From: Pseudactinotalea suaedae
GTDB lineage: Bacteria > Actinomycetota > Actinomycetes > Actinomycetales > Beutenbergiaceae
DNA: 64,000 nucleotides
Reading direction: 5' to 3'
Assembly (NCBI RefSeq): GCF_009733815.1
Contig: NZ_WNXY01000012.1
Coordinates: forward strand, 1 to 64,000
In this document: one piece after another, positions 16,916 through 26,980 of the stretch
How the letters are laid out: each line of letters starts with the position of its first letter
Numbering within the stretch: position 1 is the stretch's first letter
Made by a program: the position numbers and the translations under genes
Notes under the pieces: generated by a model
The model's database searches: none
What the model saw: the letters and a program-made list of their open reading frames with translations, nothing else
What the model was told of the DNA's origin: nothing

Positions 16916-18484
16916 TCAGCCCACCGTGACATCGGCGTTCTCCTTGTCGTTGACACCCAACCAGTCGAGAAGCCCGCAGACCGTGGCGGTGCAGCTGCCG
17001 CACCCGGTGGTGGCTCGGGTCCCGCGCGCCACGTCCGCCACCGTGCGGGCCCCCGCGTGGACGCAGTCCACGATCTCGCCCTTCGACACCGAGTTGCACG
17101 AGCACACCGTGGCGCGCGCGGGCATCTGCTCGGGCCCTGTCGCGACCGCCGGTGACGGCTGCACGGGCCGCAGGAACAACATCGAGGGATCGCTCGGTAT
17201 CGGGGTCCGGCGTGTGTAGGTGGCGACCAGGTCCGCTGCGAGGTCGGGTGCGCCCACGCACGTCGCTCCCACGAGCTGGCCCTGGGCCACCACCACCTCG
17301 ACGTGCCGTCCGGCGGCTGGGTCGTCCAGACGCAGCACGCGCTCGCCGGGTCCTGCCCGCCCGCCGCAGACGCCCATCGCGACGACGTCGAGCCCACGCG
17401 CCTTCAGCGTGACGACATCCGTGCCGGACACGGCCGGGGCCGCGTCCGCCGGACCGCGCATCTCCCTGGCCGCCATCACCGAGCCGACGCGCACCGCCAG
17501 GCTGGGACGCCCGCGACCGGCCGGCTCGTCGGTGCGGGACCGGGTCAGGTCGATCGCCAGCCGCCGGGCCTGCTCCCACCCCTGCGCGATCAGCCCGCTC
17601 GCACCCTCGGGCGGTTCGGCGCAGTCACCGATCGCGTAGACGGCCGGGTCGGTGGTCGCGAGGTCGGCACCGACGCGGATCCCGCGCGCCGTCGCCAGCC
17701 CGGCGGCGGCAGCCACCGAGCCCGCGGGCACCGTGCCGGTGGCGAGCACCACCAGGTCGGCGGGCAGGTCCGCCGCAGCGGGCGCATCCGTTCCCCGCCC
17801 GCCGGGCGGGCATCCCTGGACGGCGACCGACACCACCCTGCCCTGGCGTGCCTGGACACCGAGCGTGCGCGCGGCGGTCCAGCAGTCCACGCCCAGCCCG
17901 GCCAGCGACGCCTCGACCACCTGCCCCGCCCCTGACGCGAGCTGGCGGTCCATCAGGCCGGTACCGCCGTGCACGAGCGTCACCGCGAGCCCCCGACCGG
18001 CCAGCCCGCACGCGACCTCCAGCCCGAGCACCCCGCCGCCCACGACCACCGCACGACTCGCGTTCGCCGTCGCGGCGACGATCTCGCGAGCGTCGTCGAG
18101 GGTTCGCAACGGATGCACCCCCGCCGGCAGGTCGCCGTCGAGCCCGGGGACCTCCGGGACCCGTGCCGCGGCGCCGGTGGCGAGCACGAGCACGTCGTAG
18201 GGAATGCTCGCCGTCTCGGTCCGCACGCGCCGCCGTCGCCGGTCGATCGCGACGACCTCCTGCCCCCGGTGCACACGCGCGCGCTCGTCGTCATGAGGGA
18301 GCTCGAGCCCCAGCAGGTCGACCTTCCCTGCGACGACCTCGCTCAGCAGCACGCGGTTGTACGGCCGGTACGGCTCGGCGCCGAGCACGGTGATGTCGAA
18401 GCGTTGCTCGGGATCGCGTGCCGCCACCTCCTCCACGAACCGGGACCCGACCATCCCGTTGCCGACCACGACCAGCTGCGTCAT
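16916..18484 (-). CDS. NirB-like FAD/NAD oxidoreductase with BFD-type [2Fe-2S] domain (nitrate reductase electron-transfer subunit)
   Basis: Product of 522 residues. An N-terminal FAD site is seen as VVVGNGMVGSRF, an NAD site as VVVGGGVLGLEVACGLA near residue 145, and a VYAIGDCAE flavin motif near residue 280. The C-terminus (about 455-515) carries a bacterioferritin-associated-ferredoxin-like cysteine set: CSCNS and then CGSCTATVC. It lacks the siroheme and 4Fe-4S sulfite-reductase-like part of true NirB. The ATG overlaps the nitrate reductase stop by four bases. It most likely passes electrons from NAD(P)H to the nitrate reductase. Confidence 0.85.
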   Translation of the reverse strand: MTQLVVVGNGMVGSRFVEEVAARDPEQRFDITVLGAEPYRPYNRVLLSEVVAGKVDLLGLELPHDDERARVHRGQEVVAIDRRRRRVRTETASIPYDVLVLATGAAARVPEVPGLDGDLPAGVHPLRTLDDAREIVAATANASRAVVVGGGVLGLEVACGLAGRGLAVTLVHGGTGLMDRQLASGAGQVVEASLAGLGVDCWTAARTLGVQARQGRVVSVAVQGCPPGGRGTDAPAAADLPADLVVLATGTVPAGSVAAAAGLATARGIRVGADLATTDPAVYAIGDCAEPPEGASGLIAQGWEQARRLAIDLTRSRTDEPAGRGRPSLAVRVGSVMAAREMRGPADAAPAVSGTDVVTLKARGLDVVAMGVCGGRAGPGERVLRLDDPAAGRHVEVVVAQGQLVGATCVGAPDLAADLVATYTRRTPIPSDPSMLFLRPVQPSPAVATGPEQMPARATVCSCNSVSKGEIVDCVHAGARTVADVARGTRATTGCGSCTATVCGLLDWLGVNDKENADVTVG

Positions 18485-20646
18485 GCCACCGCCTCCTGGC
18501 CGGCCGGGACCACGTCGACGGCGCACACCTTGAACTCCGGCATGCCCGAGACCGGGTCGGTGGCGTCGTTGGTGACGCGGTTGACGCTGCCGACACCCGG
18601 GAAGTGGAACGGCATGAACACCGTGTCGGGACGGATCCGGTCCGTCCACCGTGCGGTGGCCTCGACCCAGCCTCGTGCCGAGGTCAGGCGGACCAGCGCG
18701 CCGTCGAGGACCCCGAGACGGAAGCCCAGCATCGGGTGCATCTCGACGTAGGGCTCGGCGACCACCGAGCTCAGCTCCTCGACGCGGCGGGTCTGCGCTC
18801 CCGACTGGTAGTGCTGGAGCACGCGGCCGGTGACGAGGTGGATCGGCGCGTCCGGCCGTACCACCTCGTCCGGTCCGACGTGCTCGACGGCGATCAGCCG
18901 CGCCCGGCCGTCCGGCGTCGGGAACTCCTCCAGGAACATCCGCGGCGTGCCCGGGTGGGCGGGCGCGGGCACCGGCCAGAAGTAGCCCGGCCCCGCGACG
19001 GCCTCGTCGGCGTCGAGCCTGTCGTGGCTGAGGCCCGAGTAGTCGGCGCGGCCGCCGGCAGAGGCGCGGGCGAGCTCGGCGAAGACGGCGGCCGGGTCGG
19101 TGTCGAGCCGGACCTGCGACCCCAGCCGGGCCGCCAGCTGAGCGAGGACCCAGAGCTCTGACCGGGCGCCGTCCGGCGGCTCCACGGCCTTGCGGCGGCG
19201 GATCACCCGCCCCTCCAACGACGTCATCGTGCCCTCCTCCTCGGCCCACTGGGTGACGGGGAGGACGACGTCGGCGATCCTGGCGGTCTCCGACGGCACG
19301 ACGTCGCACACGACCAGCAGGTCGAGCGAGCGCAGACGTTCCTCGACCGCGGTCGCATCCGGTGCGCTGATCAGCAGGTTCGATCCGTGCACGAGCAGCG
19401 CGCGTGGCCCGCCCGCGGTGCCGAGCTCGCGCAGCAGCTGCACGGCGGGCACACCCGGGCCCGGCAGGTCGTCCGGGTCGATGCCCCACACACCGGCCAC
19501 ATGCCTGCGGGCGGCCGGGTCGGTGACGGAGCGGTACCCGGGCAGCTGGTCGGACTTCTGGCCGTGCTCGCGGCCGCCCTGCCCGTTCCCCTGCCCGGTG
19601 ATCGCGCCGTACCCGCTGCCGACCCGGCCGACCAGGCCGAGCACCAGGGCGAGATTGATCGCCGCGGTGACGGTCGCCGTCCCCTGCACCGACTGCTCGA
19701 CCCCACGCCCGGTCAGCACGTACGCGCCGCGACCGCCGTGCGCGGGCGCCGCGGCGGCCAGCAGCCGCGCGGTGCGTCGCAGCGCGTTGACGGGGACGCC
19801 GGTCACCGCGGCCACGCGCTCGGGCCACCAGGCCACGACCGACCGGCGCAGGTCCGACACACCGGTCGTGCGCGTGGCGAGGTAGTCCGCGTCAGCCAGG
19901 CCTTCCATGAGCACGATGTGGGTCAGTCCGAGCAGCACCGCGAGGTCGGTGCCTGGCACGGGTTGCAGGTGCACGCCGTCGCTCCCCCGGCCGCCGCCGT
20001 CGACACCCGGCGTCAGCTCGCCCGTGAGCGCGGCCGTCGCGCTGCGCCGAGGATCGACGACCACGAGGCCGCCCCGTTCGCGGACGCCCGCCAGGTGCTG
20101 CACCGCCGGCGGCATGGTCTCCGCGAGGTTCGAGCCCAGCAGCACCACGGCGTCGGCACCACCGAGGTCGGTGAGCGGGAACGGCAGCCCGCGGTCCAGC
20201 CCCAGGCTGGCGTTGGCCGCGGCGGCCGCGCTCGACATGCAGAAGCGGCCGTTGTAGTCGATCCGCGAGGTGCGCAGGACCGCACGTGCGAACTTGCCGA
20301 GCATGTACGCCTTCTCGTTGGTGAGGCCGCCGCCCCCGAAGACGGCGACCGCGTCCCGACCGTGCTCGACCTGCAGCCGCTGCAGGGTGCCGGCCACGTG
20401 GTCCAGCGCCACGTCCCAGGTGACCTCCTCGAGCGCGCCGGTGGCGCCGCGCAGCAGCGGGGTGGTCAGCCGGTCCGGGGCAGTCAGCACGGCGGGACTG
20501 GTCCAGCCCTTCTGGCACATGCCGCCACGGTTGGTGGGGAACGCACGCGGTTCCACCTCGAGCGCCCGCCCCGGTGCAGCGCTGATCGCCATGCCGCACT
20601 GCAGGGCGCAGTACGGGCAGTGGCTGGCGACCGCGGGAGCCGACAT
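18481..20646 (-). CDS. nasA: Assimilatory nitrate reductase catalytic subunit (molybdopterin oxidoreductase)
   Basis: Product of 721 residues. The N-terminal 4Fe-4S motif is CPYCALQCGM followed by a cysteine in GGMCQKGW. Molybdopterin-binding segments follow: GGGGLTNEKAYMLGKFAR, NGRFCMSSAAAAANASLGLD (with the probable Mo-ligand Cys), LLGSNLAETMPPAVQ and the C-terminal dinucleotide-binding domain (LVTGRVLQHYQSGAQTRR). No twin-arginine signal, so it is cytoplasmic and assimilatory rather than periplasmic. Start and stop overlap both neighbours (one base with the transporter, four with the flavoprotein), consistent with one operon. Confidence 0.92.
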   Translation of the reverse strand: MSAPAVASHCPYCALQCGMAISAAPGRALEVEPRAFPTNRGGMCQKGWTSPAVLTAPDRLTTPLLRGATGALEEVTWDVALDHVAGTLQRLQVEHGRDAVAVFGGGGLTNEKAYMLGKFARAVLRTSRIDYNGRFCMSSAAAAANASLGLDRGLPFPLTDLGGADAVVLLGSNLAETMPPAVQHLAGVRERGGLVVVDPRRSATAALTGELTPGVDGGGRGSDGVHLQPVPGTDLAVLLGLTHIVLMEGLADADYLATRTTGVSDLRRSVVAWWPERVAAVTGVPVNALRRTARLLAAAAPAHGGRGAYVLTGRGVEQSVQGTATVTAAINLALVLGLVGRVGSGYGAITGQGNGQGGREHGQKSDQLPGYRSVTDPAARRHVAGVWGIDPDDLPGPGVPAVQLLRELGTAGGPRALLVHGSNLLISAPDATAVEERLRSLDLLVVCDVVPSETARIADVVLPVTQWAEEEGTMTSLEGRVIRRRKAVEPPDGARSELWVLAQLAARLGSQVRLDTDPAAVFAELARASAGGRADYSGLSHDRLDADEAVAGPGYFWPVPAPAHPGTPRMFLEEFPTPDGRARLIAVEHVGPDEVVRPDAPIHLVTGRVLQHYQSGAQTRRVEELSSVVAEPYVEMHPMLGFRLGVLDGALVRLTSARGWVEATARWTDRIRPDTVFMPFHFPGVGSVNRVTNDATDPVSGMPEFKVCAVDVVPAGQEAVA

Positions 20647-22028
20647 CAGATCCTGGCCGCGGACAGCGTGGTGCCCGGGCGGAGGTAGACGAACCACGTG
20701 GTCGCCGCCATCACCAGGTAGCAGCAGACGAAGAGGCCGAGCGCCGTCGCGAGCGATCCGGTCAGCTGGGTGGAGACGGCGAACCCGCGCGGGATCAGGA
20801 ACCCGCCGAACGCACCCACCGCACCCGCGATGCCGATGCAGCCCGCCGCCGCCTGCTGCGCCCGCAGCCGGCGCTCCGCCAGGTCGCCCTCGGCCTCGAG
20901 CTCGCTCATCCCCTCGTGGGCGCCGGCCGCGAAGACGGCCGGGATCATCCTGTAGGTGGAGCCGTTGCCGATCCCGGTGGCCACGAACAGCAGCAGGAAC
21001 GAACCGAAGAACAGACCGAACTCGGTGCGCTGCAGCGCGGCGATCACCCCGGCGGCGCCCACGCCCATGACCAGGAACGAGGCGACGCTGACCCGGGCGC
21101 CACCGAGCCTGTCGGCCAGCACCCCGCCGAGCGGCCGGGCGACCGAGCCCACCAGGGCGCCGAGGAAGGCGACCGTCAGGGTCACCTCGGGAAAGGTGGT
21201 GGCCAGCAGGGTCGGGAACACCCCGGAGTAGCCGATGAAGGATCCGAAGGTACCGATGTAGAGGAAGGAGATGATCCACGTGTGCCGGTTCCGGGTCGCC
21301 ACCGTGAACGTGCGGGCGTCAGCGCGTGCGGTACCGAGGTTGTCCATGAACCTCCACGCCAGCACGGCGGCGAGGAGCACCAGCGGGATGAACACCAGGC
21401 CGGCGCGCTCCAGCGCGATCCCGGCGCCCGTCGCGATCACCAACGGGACCGCGAGCTGCACGGCTGCCGTGCCGATGTTGCCGCCGGCGGCGTTCAGACC
21501 GAGCGCGCGGCCCTTCTCCCGCTGCGGGAAGAAGAAGGTGATGTTCGCCATCGAGGAGGCGAAGTTGCCCCCGCCCAGGCCTGCGAGGGCGGCGACGGTC
21601 AGCAGCACCGGGAACGGCGTCGCGGGTTGCTGCACCACGATCACCACGGCCACCGTCGGGATCAGCAGCAGCAGCGCCGAGATCATCGTCCAGTTGCGGC
21701 CACCGAGCAGCGGGACCGCGAGTGTGTAGGGGATGCGCAGGGTCGCGCCCACCAGGCTCGGGATCGCGATCAGCCAGAACTGCTGGTCGACGCTGAGGGC
21801 GAAGCCCGCCGCCGCCAGCTGCGGCACGACGATCGACCACAGCGCCCACACGCCGAACCCGAGGAACTCGGCGACGATCGAGACCGACAGGTTCCGCCGT
21901 GCGACATGGCGACCGGTGCTCTGCCAGGAGCGCTCGTCCTCCGGGTCCCAGTCCTCGATCCAGCGGCCACCGAACCTGCGGCGCTCCCGCGTCGGCGCGA
22001 CGGTGGAACCTGTTGCGGTCGTCGACAT
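20646..22028 (-). CDS. narK: Nitrate/nitrite transporter (MFS, NarK family)
   Basis: Product of 460 residues with about 12 membrane segments. Nitrate-signature-like glycine-rich segments are visible as GLGGGNFASSMANITFFFPQREKGRALGL split across helices 4-5, and GATLRIPYTL in the N-terminal half. An acidic cytoplasmic N-terminus (WDPEDE) precedes the first helix. It is the first gene of the nitrate operon and takes up nitrate for the reductase. A GlnR-like operator lies about 50-90 bases upstream of its ATG. Confidence 0.92.
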   Translation of the reverse strand: MSTTATGSTVAPTRERRRFGGRWIEDWDPEDERSWQSTGRHVARRNLSVSIVAEFLGFGVWALWSIVVPQLAAAGFALSVDQQFWLIAIPSLVGATLRIPYTLAVPLLGGRNWTMISALLLLIPTVAVVIVVQQPATPFPVLLTVAALAGLGGGNFASSMANITFFFPQREKGRALGLNAAGGNIGTAAVQLAVPLVIATGAGIALERAGLVFIPLVLLAAVLAWRFMDNLGTARADARTFTVATRNRHTWIISFLYIGTFGSFIGYSGVFPTLLATTFPEVTLTVAFLGALVGSVARPLGGVLADRLGGARVSVASFLVMGVGAAGVIAALQRTEFGLFFGSFLLLFVATGIGNGSTYRMIPAVFAAGAHEGMSELEAEGDLAERRLRAQQAAAGCIGIAGAVGAFGGFLIPRGFAVSTQLTGSLATALGLFVCCYLVMAATTWFVYLRPGTTLSAARI

Positions 22029-22079
22029 GTGCGCTCCCCAGAGGATCGGCGGTATGCCTACCGACGCTAGGGAGACGCT

Positions 22080-22117
22080 GTTTCGACCAGCGGCGTGGTC
22101 GGTTTCCTACCGGTAAG
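22080..22117 (-). promoter_or_regulatory. GlnR-type operator of the nitrate operon
   Basis: Read on the minus strand: CTTAC, six bases, GAAAC, six bases, CGCCG, six bases, GAAAC. This is the two-site GlnR pattern (gTnAC-n6-GaAAc repeated), with exact 22-base spacing of the two GAAAC boxes. The second gTnAC is degenerate. It ends about 52 bases before narK. GlnR activates nitrate assimilation under nitrogen limitation in related actinobacteria; regulation here is inferred. Confidence 0.7.
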
Positions 22118-22152
22118 GGCTTGCGCACGCCGGCCCGACCACGGTTGTGAGG

Positions 22153-22446
22153 TCAGCTCTGTGCGGCGATGTCCTCGTGGTGCCGGATCACCTCGGCGAC
22201 GATGAACGACAGGAACTTCTCGGCGAACACCGGGTCGAGCCCGGCCTCTTCGGCCAGTGCCCGCAGCCGGGCGATCTGCTTCGCCTCGCGGCCGGGGTCG
22301 GAGGGCGGCAGGCCGTGCTCGGCCTTGAACCGCCCGACCTCCTGCGTGCACTTGAACCGCTCGGCGAGCAGGTGCACCAGGGCGGCGTCGATGTTGTCGA
22401 TGCTGCCGCGGAGCCGGACCAGCTCCGCGGGGGGCTGATCAGGCAC
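22153..22446 (-). CDS. Chorismate mutase (AroQ type)
   Basis: Product of 97 residues from a GTG start that overlaps the clpX stop by eight bases. It converts chorismate to prephenate for phenylalanine and tyrosine. The all-helical AroQ pattern is present: [23 protein letters not shown] (N-terminal active-site Arg), [26 protein letters not shown] split over helix 2, and a C-terminal [14 protein letters not shown] helix. The longer upstream frame lies inside clpX and is not coding. Overlap with clpX indicates co-transcription. Confidence 0.88.
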   Translation of the reverse strand: MPDQPPAELVRLRGSIDNIDAALVHLLAERFKCTQEVGRFKAEHGLPPSDPGREAKQIARLRALAEEAGLDPVFAEKFLSFIVAEVIRHHEDIAAQS

Positions 22447-23740
22447 TCTTCTCCCGCGGCGGGCGCTTGCTGCGCGGAGCCTCGCGAGGCACCAGGGTCG
22501 GGTTGACGTTCTTCTCCACGACGGCGCGATTGATGACCACCCGGGCCACATCATCACGGGAGGGCACGTCGAACATCACCGACTGCAGCACCTCTTCCAG
22601 GATCGCCCGCAGCGCCCGCGCACCCGTACCCCGCAGGATCGCCTGCTCAGCCACGGCCTCGACCGCGTCCGGGGCGAACTCCAGCTCCACGTTGTCCAGC
22701 TCGAACATCCGCTGATACTGCTTGAGCAACGCATTCTTCGGCTCGGTCAGGATCCGCGAGAGCGCCTCCTTGTCCAACGGCGCCACCGTGGCCAGCACCG
22801 GCAACCGACCGATGAACTCCGGGATCAACCCGAACTTCAACAGATCCTCCGGCATCACATCAGCGATCCCGTCCACATCATCAGCCGAGTGCAACGGCGA
22901 ACCGAAACCGATGCCCTTACGACCCCGCCGCCCGGCGATGATCTCCTCCAACCCCGCGAACGCACCCGCCACGATGAACAACACCTTCGTCGTATCGATC
23001 GTGATGAACTCCTGATGCGGGTGCTTGCGCCCACCCTGCGGCGGCACCGAAGCGGTCGTGCCCTCGAGGATCTTCAGCAGCGCCTGCTGCACACCCTCAC
23101 CCGAGACATCACGCGTGATCGAGGGGTTCTCACTCTTGCGAGCGATCTTGTCGATCTCATCGATGTAGATGATCCCGGTCTCAGCCTTCTTCACATCGAA
23201 GTCAGCCGCCTGCAACAGCTTCAACAGGATGTTCTCCACATCCTCACCGACATAACCCGCCTCGGTCAGCGCCGTCGCATCAGCGATCGCGAACGGCACG
23301 TTCAACAACTTCGCCAACGTCTGCGCGAAATACGTCTTCCCACACCCCGTAGGACCGATCAGCAGAATGTTCGACTTCGCCAGCTCCACGTCATCGGCCT
23401 CACCGCCGAATGCCGTGGCGCCTGCGCCGCCCACGCCGCTCTCGCTGGCCTGGACGCGCTTGTAGTGGTTGTAGACGGCGACGGCGAGCGCCCGCTTGGC
23501 CGGCTCCTGGCCCACGATGTAGGACTCGAGGAACTCGAAGATCTCGCGCGGCTTGGGGAGCTCGACCAGTCCGAGCTCGCTGGCCTCGGCGAGCTCCTCC
23601 TCGATGATCTCGTTGCAGAGCTCGATGCACTCGTCGCAGATGTACACGCCCGGCCCGGCGATGAGCTTCTTGACCTGCTTCTGGCTCTTGCCGCAGAACG
23701 AGCACTTCAGCAGGTCGGCGCCTTCTCCTACCCGGGCCAT
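22439..23740 (-). CDS. clpX: ATP-dependent Clp protease ATPase subunit ClpX
   Basis: Product of 433 residues. An N-terminal zinc-binding domain shows CSFCGKSQ followed by ICDECIELC. The AAA+ core has Walker A GPTGCGKT (about residue 132), Walker [12 protein letters not shown] and a sensor arginine region. The IGF-type loop that docks ClpP is visible as RGRKGIGFG. ClpX unfolds tagged substrates and feeds them to ClpP1P2, encoded just upstream. An AGGAGG Shine-Dalgarno precedes the ATG. Within the gene, codon use shifts toward A/T-richer synonymous forms over about 22550-23400, compared with its own ends. Confidence 0.97.
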   Translation of the reverse strand: MARVGEGADLLKCSFCGKSQKQVKKLIAGPGVYICDECIELCNEIIEEELAEASELGLVELPKPREIFEFLESYIVGQEPAKRALAVAVYNHYKRVQASESGVGGAGATAFGGEADDVELAKSNILLIGPTGCGKTYFAQTLAKLLNVPFAIADATALTEAGYVGEDVENILLKLLQAADFDVKKAETGIIYIDEIDKIARKSENPSITRDVSGEGVQQALLKILEGTTASVPPQGGRKHPHQEFITIDTTKVLFIVAGAFAGLEEIIAGRRGRKGIGFGSPLHSADDVDGIADVMPEDLLKFGLIPEFIGRLPVLATVAPLDKEALSRILTEPKNALLKQYQRMFELDNVELEFAPDAVEAVAEQAILRGTGARALRAILEEVLQSVMFDVPSRDDVARVVINRAVVEKNVNPTLVPREAPRSKRPPREKSA

Positions 23741-23903
23741 GGGTACCTCCTGCTTGTCTGGTTCTGCGTGGTCATCGGTGGTGCGATCGCGGTGCCGCGT
23801 CCTGCTGCTCGCGCTGCATCCGCGAGGGTGCGGCGCTCAGCACCATTGCACACTATGTTCACCCACCCACGCACGCCCGATTGAGCACCGCGTGTCGGAA
23901 GGA

Positions 23904-23947
23904 CACAGGGCCCCGGCCGGCCGAGGTGGCCGGCACGGAGCCCTGTG
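23904..23947 (-). terminator. Terminator hairpin after clpP2
   Basis: Outer stem CACAGGG (23904-23910) with CCCTGTG (23941-23947), and an inner GGCCGGCC/GGCCGG stem, 13 bases after the clpP2 stop. No T-tract follows. It would separate clpP1P2 from clpX, which therefore probably has its own promoter in 23741-23900. Confidence 0.6.
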
Positions 23948-23959
23948 GGTGTTCAGCTC

Positions 23960-24622
23960 TCAGCTCGCGGCGATCGCTGCTGCGGCCTTGCGGCTCTCCA
24001 GCACCTGGTCGACCAGGCCGTACTCCAGGGCCTGCGCGGCGGAGAGGATCTTGTCGCGCTCGATGTCCTGGCGGACCTCCTCGACCGGCTTGCCGGAGTG
24101 GTCGGCCAGCGTGTTCTCGAGCCACTCGCGCATGCGGATCATCTCGTTGGCGTGGATCTCGATGTCCGACGCCTGCGCGTAGCCACCCTCCATCGCCGGC
24201 TGGTGGATCAGCACGCGAGCGTTCGGCAGCGCCAGTCGCTTGCCGGGGGAACCGGCGGCGAGCAGCACGGCTGCGGCCGACGCGGCCTGTCCGAGGCACA
24301 CGGTCTGGATCTGCGGCTTGATGTACTGCATCGTGTCGTAGATCGCCGTCATCGCGGTGAACGAGCCACCGGGGCTGTTGATGTACAGCGTGATCAGGCC
24401 GTCCGGGTCCTGGCTCTCCAGGACGAGAAGCTGGGCCATGATGTCGTCGGCCGAGGCGTCGTCCACCTGGACGCCGAGGAAGATGATGCGGTCCTCGAAC
24501 AGCTTGGTGTAGGGGTCCTGACGCTTGAAGCCGTAGGCGGTGCGCTCCTCGAACTGCGGGAGGATGTAGCGCGCCGACGGGGTGGCAGCTGACCCACCGA
24601 AGTTGCTGTAGCTCATGTTCAC
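23960..24622 (-). CDS. clpP2: ATP-dependent Clp protease proteolytic subunit ClpP2
   Basis: Product of 220 residues (218 if the second ATG at 24616 is used). Serine protease triad: Ser in [14 protein letters not shown], His in VLIHQPA and Asp in the RDIERDK-like segment near residue 180. An extended N-terminus (MSYSNFGG) and an IQTV strand are typical of actinobacterial ClpP2, the ring that contacts ClpX. It lies 31 bases downstream of clpP1, forming a two-ring mixed protease as in related bacteria. Confidence 0.95.
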   Translation of the reverse strand: MNMSYSNFGGSAATPSARYILPQFEERTAYGFKRQDPYTKLFEDRIIFLGVQVDDASADDIMAQLLVLESQDPDGLITLYINSPGGSFTAMTAIYDTMQYIKPQIQTVCLGQAASAAAVLLAAGSPGKRLALPNARVLIHQPAMEGGYAQASDIEIHANEMIRMREWLENTLADHSGKPVEEVRQDIERDKILSAAQALEYGLVDQVLESRKAAAAIAAS

Positions 24623-24653
24623 TGCTCGTCTCTTCCTGTCTTCGCCGGCCGGC

Positions 24654-25295
24654 TCAGTCGCTCGTCCCGCCGCCGCCGCGCACCAGGTTGGAGTGCGCGA
24701 CGACGTGGTCGATGAACCCGTACTCGAGCGCCTCCTCCGCGGTGAACCAGCGGTCGCGGTCAGCGTCGCGGTTGATCTCCTCGACCGACTTGCCGGTCTG
24801 CTCGGCGGTCAGCTCGGCCATCACTCGCTTCATGTGCAGGATCAGCTCGGCGTTGATCTTGATGTCGGTGGTGGTGCCGCCGATGCCGCCGGAGGGCTGG
24901 TGCATCATCACGCGGGCGTGCGGCGTGGCGTAGCGCTTGCCCTTGGCGCCGGAGGCGAGCAGGAACTGCCCCATCGAGGCGGCCATGCCCATCGCGACCG
25001 TTGCCACGTCGGGCTGGATGAACTGCATGGTGTCGTAGATCGCCATGCCTGCCGTGACCGATCCACCCGGGCTGTTCACGTACAGCCAGATGTCCTTCTC
25101 GCTGTCCTCGGCCGCCAGCAGCAGCATCTGCGCACAGATCTGGTTGGCGTTGTCGTCACGCACCTCCGACCCGAGCCAGATGATGCGCTCCTGCAGGAGT
25201 CGGTTGTAGATGCTGTCCCCGAGCGTCAGGCCCCGGGTGTCCGGGCCTGCCGCCTGCGGGAAGTCGTTCGAGTGCTGACTCACGTCTGCCGCCAT
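24654..25295 (-). CDS. clpP1: ATP-dependent Clp protease proteolytic subunit ClpP1
   Basis: Product of 213 residues starting at MAADVSQHS. Catalytic Ser in [14 protein letters not shown], His in VMMHQPSGG and Asp in NRDADRDRW. The start was chosen at the ATG just before the conserved N-terminal part; the longer upstream open frame lies across the intergenic region. It is the first gene of the clpP1-clpP2 unit, 136 bp after tig. A ClgR-type activator site would be expected but I could not identify a convincing one. Confidence 0.95.
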   Translation of the reverse strand: MAADVSQHSNDFPQAAGPDTRGLTLGDSIYNRLLQERIIWLGSEVRDDNANQICAQMLLLAAEDSEKDIWLYVNSPGGSVTAGMAIYDTMQFIQPDVATVAMGMAASMGQFLLASGAKGKRYATPHARVMMHQPSGGIGGTTTDIKINAELILHMKRVMAELTAEQTGKSVEEINRDADRDRWFTAEEALEYGFIDHVVAHSNLVRGGGGTSD

Positions 25296-25388
25296 TCTGC
25301 TTCGGTTTGAGACTGTCGCTTGGCACCAGCCACTGGTAGCTGTTGCATGCGAGGCTAACGCCGCGGCATGCCCCGCCATGCCCGCGCC

Positions 25389-25422
25389 CGGCCCGGTTTC
25401 GCTGCTAGCGCACACCGGGCCG
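25389..25422 (-). terminator. Terminator hairpin after tig
   Basis: Nine-base arms CGGCCCGGT (25389-25397) and ACCGGGCCG (25414-25422), 9 bases past the tig stop. The loop region can itself fold through GCTAGC. No U-tract follows, as often in high-GC genomes. Confidence 0.6.
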
Positions 25423-25431
25423 GCGCTGACG

Positions 25432-26856
25432 TCAGGCCTTCTCGGCGTCGGCCGCGTCCTCGTCGTCGGCGGACTCGGCTGCCTCGGTCTCGACGAGCTC
25501 GACCTCGGGGGCCTCGACGGCGGCCTCGTCGGTCGCCGCGCCGGCTGCGGCGTTGGCGGCGTCCTCCTCGTCGGAGCCGATGTAGTCGGCGAGGTCGACG
25601 ACCTCACCGGAGGCGTCGACGACCTTGACGTCGCGCAGCGCGACCGCGAGGGACTTGTTGCGAGCCAGCTCGGCCGCGTAGAGCGGGATCTGGTTGTTCT
25701 GCGACGCGCTCTGGATGAACTCGTTCGGGTCCATCCGGTACTCCTGCGCGGTACGCAGCATGAACTCGATCATCTCGCCCTGCTCGACCTGGACCTCGAG
25801 CTTCTCGGCCAGGGTGTCGAGCAGGAGCTGACGGCGGAGCGCGTCGGTGGCCTGCGCGCGCACCTCTTCGCGGTGCTCGTCGTCCTCGAGGCGACCCTCG
25901 CCCTCCAGGTGGCGGTGGATCTCGTCCTCGATCACGCCCTGCGGCAGCGGGAACTCGGTGACCTCGAGCAGGTGCTCGAGGAGCAGGTCACGAGCCTGCA
26001 CGGCGCGGTTGTTCGACTTGGCGTCGGCCACCTGCGTGCGCAGGTTCGCCCGGAGCTCCTCGATCGTGTCGACCTCGGAGGCCATCTGCGCGAACTCGTC
26101 GTCAGCCTCGGGGAGCTCCTGCTCCTTGACCGCGGTGGCGGTCACGGTGACGGTGGAGTCCTCGCCTGCGTGCTCGCCACCGGCCAGCGGCGCGTTGAAC
26201 GTGGCGCTCTCCCCGGCGGAGAGGCCGATCAGCGCCTCGTCGATGCCGGGCAGCATGTTGCCCGAGCCCACCTGGTAGGAGACGCCCTCGGCGGTGTCGA
26301 TCTCCTCGTCGCCGATCTTGGCGACCAGGTCGATGCTGACGAAGTCGCCGTCAGCGACCGCTCGGTCGACGCCGACCAGGCTGGCGAAGCGCTGACGCAG
26401 CGTGGTGAGGCTCTCCTCCACGTCCTCGTCGCTGACCTCGGCGTCCTCGACGGTCAGGGTGACGTCGGACAGGTCGGGCAGCTCGATCTCGGGACGCACG
26501 TCCAGCTCGGCGGTGAAGACGAGGTTCTCCGCCTCGGCCTCCGCCGCGGCGGTCAGACCCGGGATGTTGGTGACGTCGATCTTCGGCTGGCCGATCGGCT
26601 TCAGCTCGGCCTCGGTGACGGCCTGGCGGTACAGGTCGGGCATCGCCGAGTTGATCGCCTGCTCCATCACAGCAGCCTTGCCGACGCGCTGGTCGATGAT
26701 GCGGGGCGGCACCTTGCCCTTGCGGAAACCAGGAATCGTGACCGACTGGGCGATCTCCGAGTAGGCCCGGTCGACCTGAGGCTTCAGGTCGTCCATCGGG
26801 ACCTCGACGGTCAGCTTGACCCGGGTCTCGTCGACGGTCTCGACGGCGCTCTTCAC
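25432..26856 (-). CDS. tig: Trigger factor (ribosome-associated chaperone and prolyl isomerase)
   Basis: Product of 474 residues. The ribosome-binding signature lies near residue 44 (GFRKGKVP). The FKBP-type domain spans about 150-250 ([33 protein letters not shown]), and a long helical chaperone arm and an acidic Ala/Glu/Asp-rich tail follow. I start at the GTG at 26856 because a CAGGAG Shine-Dalgarno sits eight bases upstream; another GTG lies three codons earlier. Order tig-clpP1-clpP2-clpX is conserved in actinobacteria and joins nascent-chain folding with degradation. Confidence 0.96.
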   Translation of the reverse strand: MKSAVETVDETRVKLTVEVPMDDLKPQVDRAYSEIAQSVTIPGFRKGKVPPRIIDQRVGKAAVMEQAINSAMPDLYRQAVTEAELKPIGQPKIDVTNIPGLTAAAEAEAENLVFTAELDVRPEIELPDLSDVTLTVEDAEVSDEDVEESLTTLRQRFASLVGVDRAVADGDFVSIDLVAKIGDEEIDTAEGVSYQVGSGNMLPGIDEALIGLSAGESATFNAPLAGGEHAGEDSTVTVTATAVKEQELPEADDEFAQMASEVDTIEELRANLRTQVADAKSNNRAVQARDLLLEHLLEVTEFPLPQGVIEDEIHRHLEGEGRLEDDEHREEVRAQATDALRRQLLLDTLAEKLEVQVEQGEMIEFMLRTAQEYRMDPNEFIQSASQNNQIPLYAAELARNKSLAVALRDVKVVDASGEVVDLADYIGSDEEDAANAAAGAATDEAAVEAPEVELVETEAAESADDEDAADAEKA

Positions 26857-26980
26857 GGCATGCACTCCTGAACGTTTTCTCTGGGGCTCGACGGGCGCGC
26901 GCCTTGGCGACGGCACCGGCGTCGAGCGGGATCAGTCGTCCGCACGCCAAGGATCCGGCGCACAACAGCGACGCCCAATG

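Noticed and set aside
25400-25410. CGC-N5-GCG as a ClgR activator site for clpP1P2
   Set aside because: It lies inside the tig terminator hairpin and misses one consensus base, so it is more likely part of that stem.
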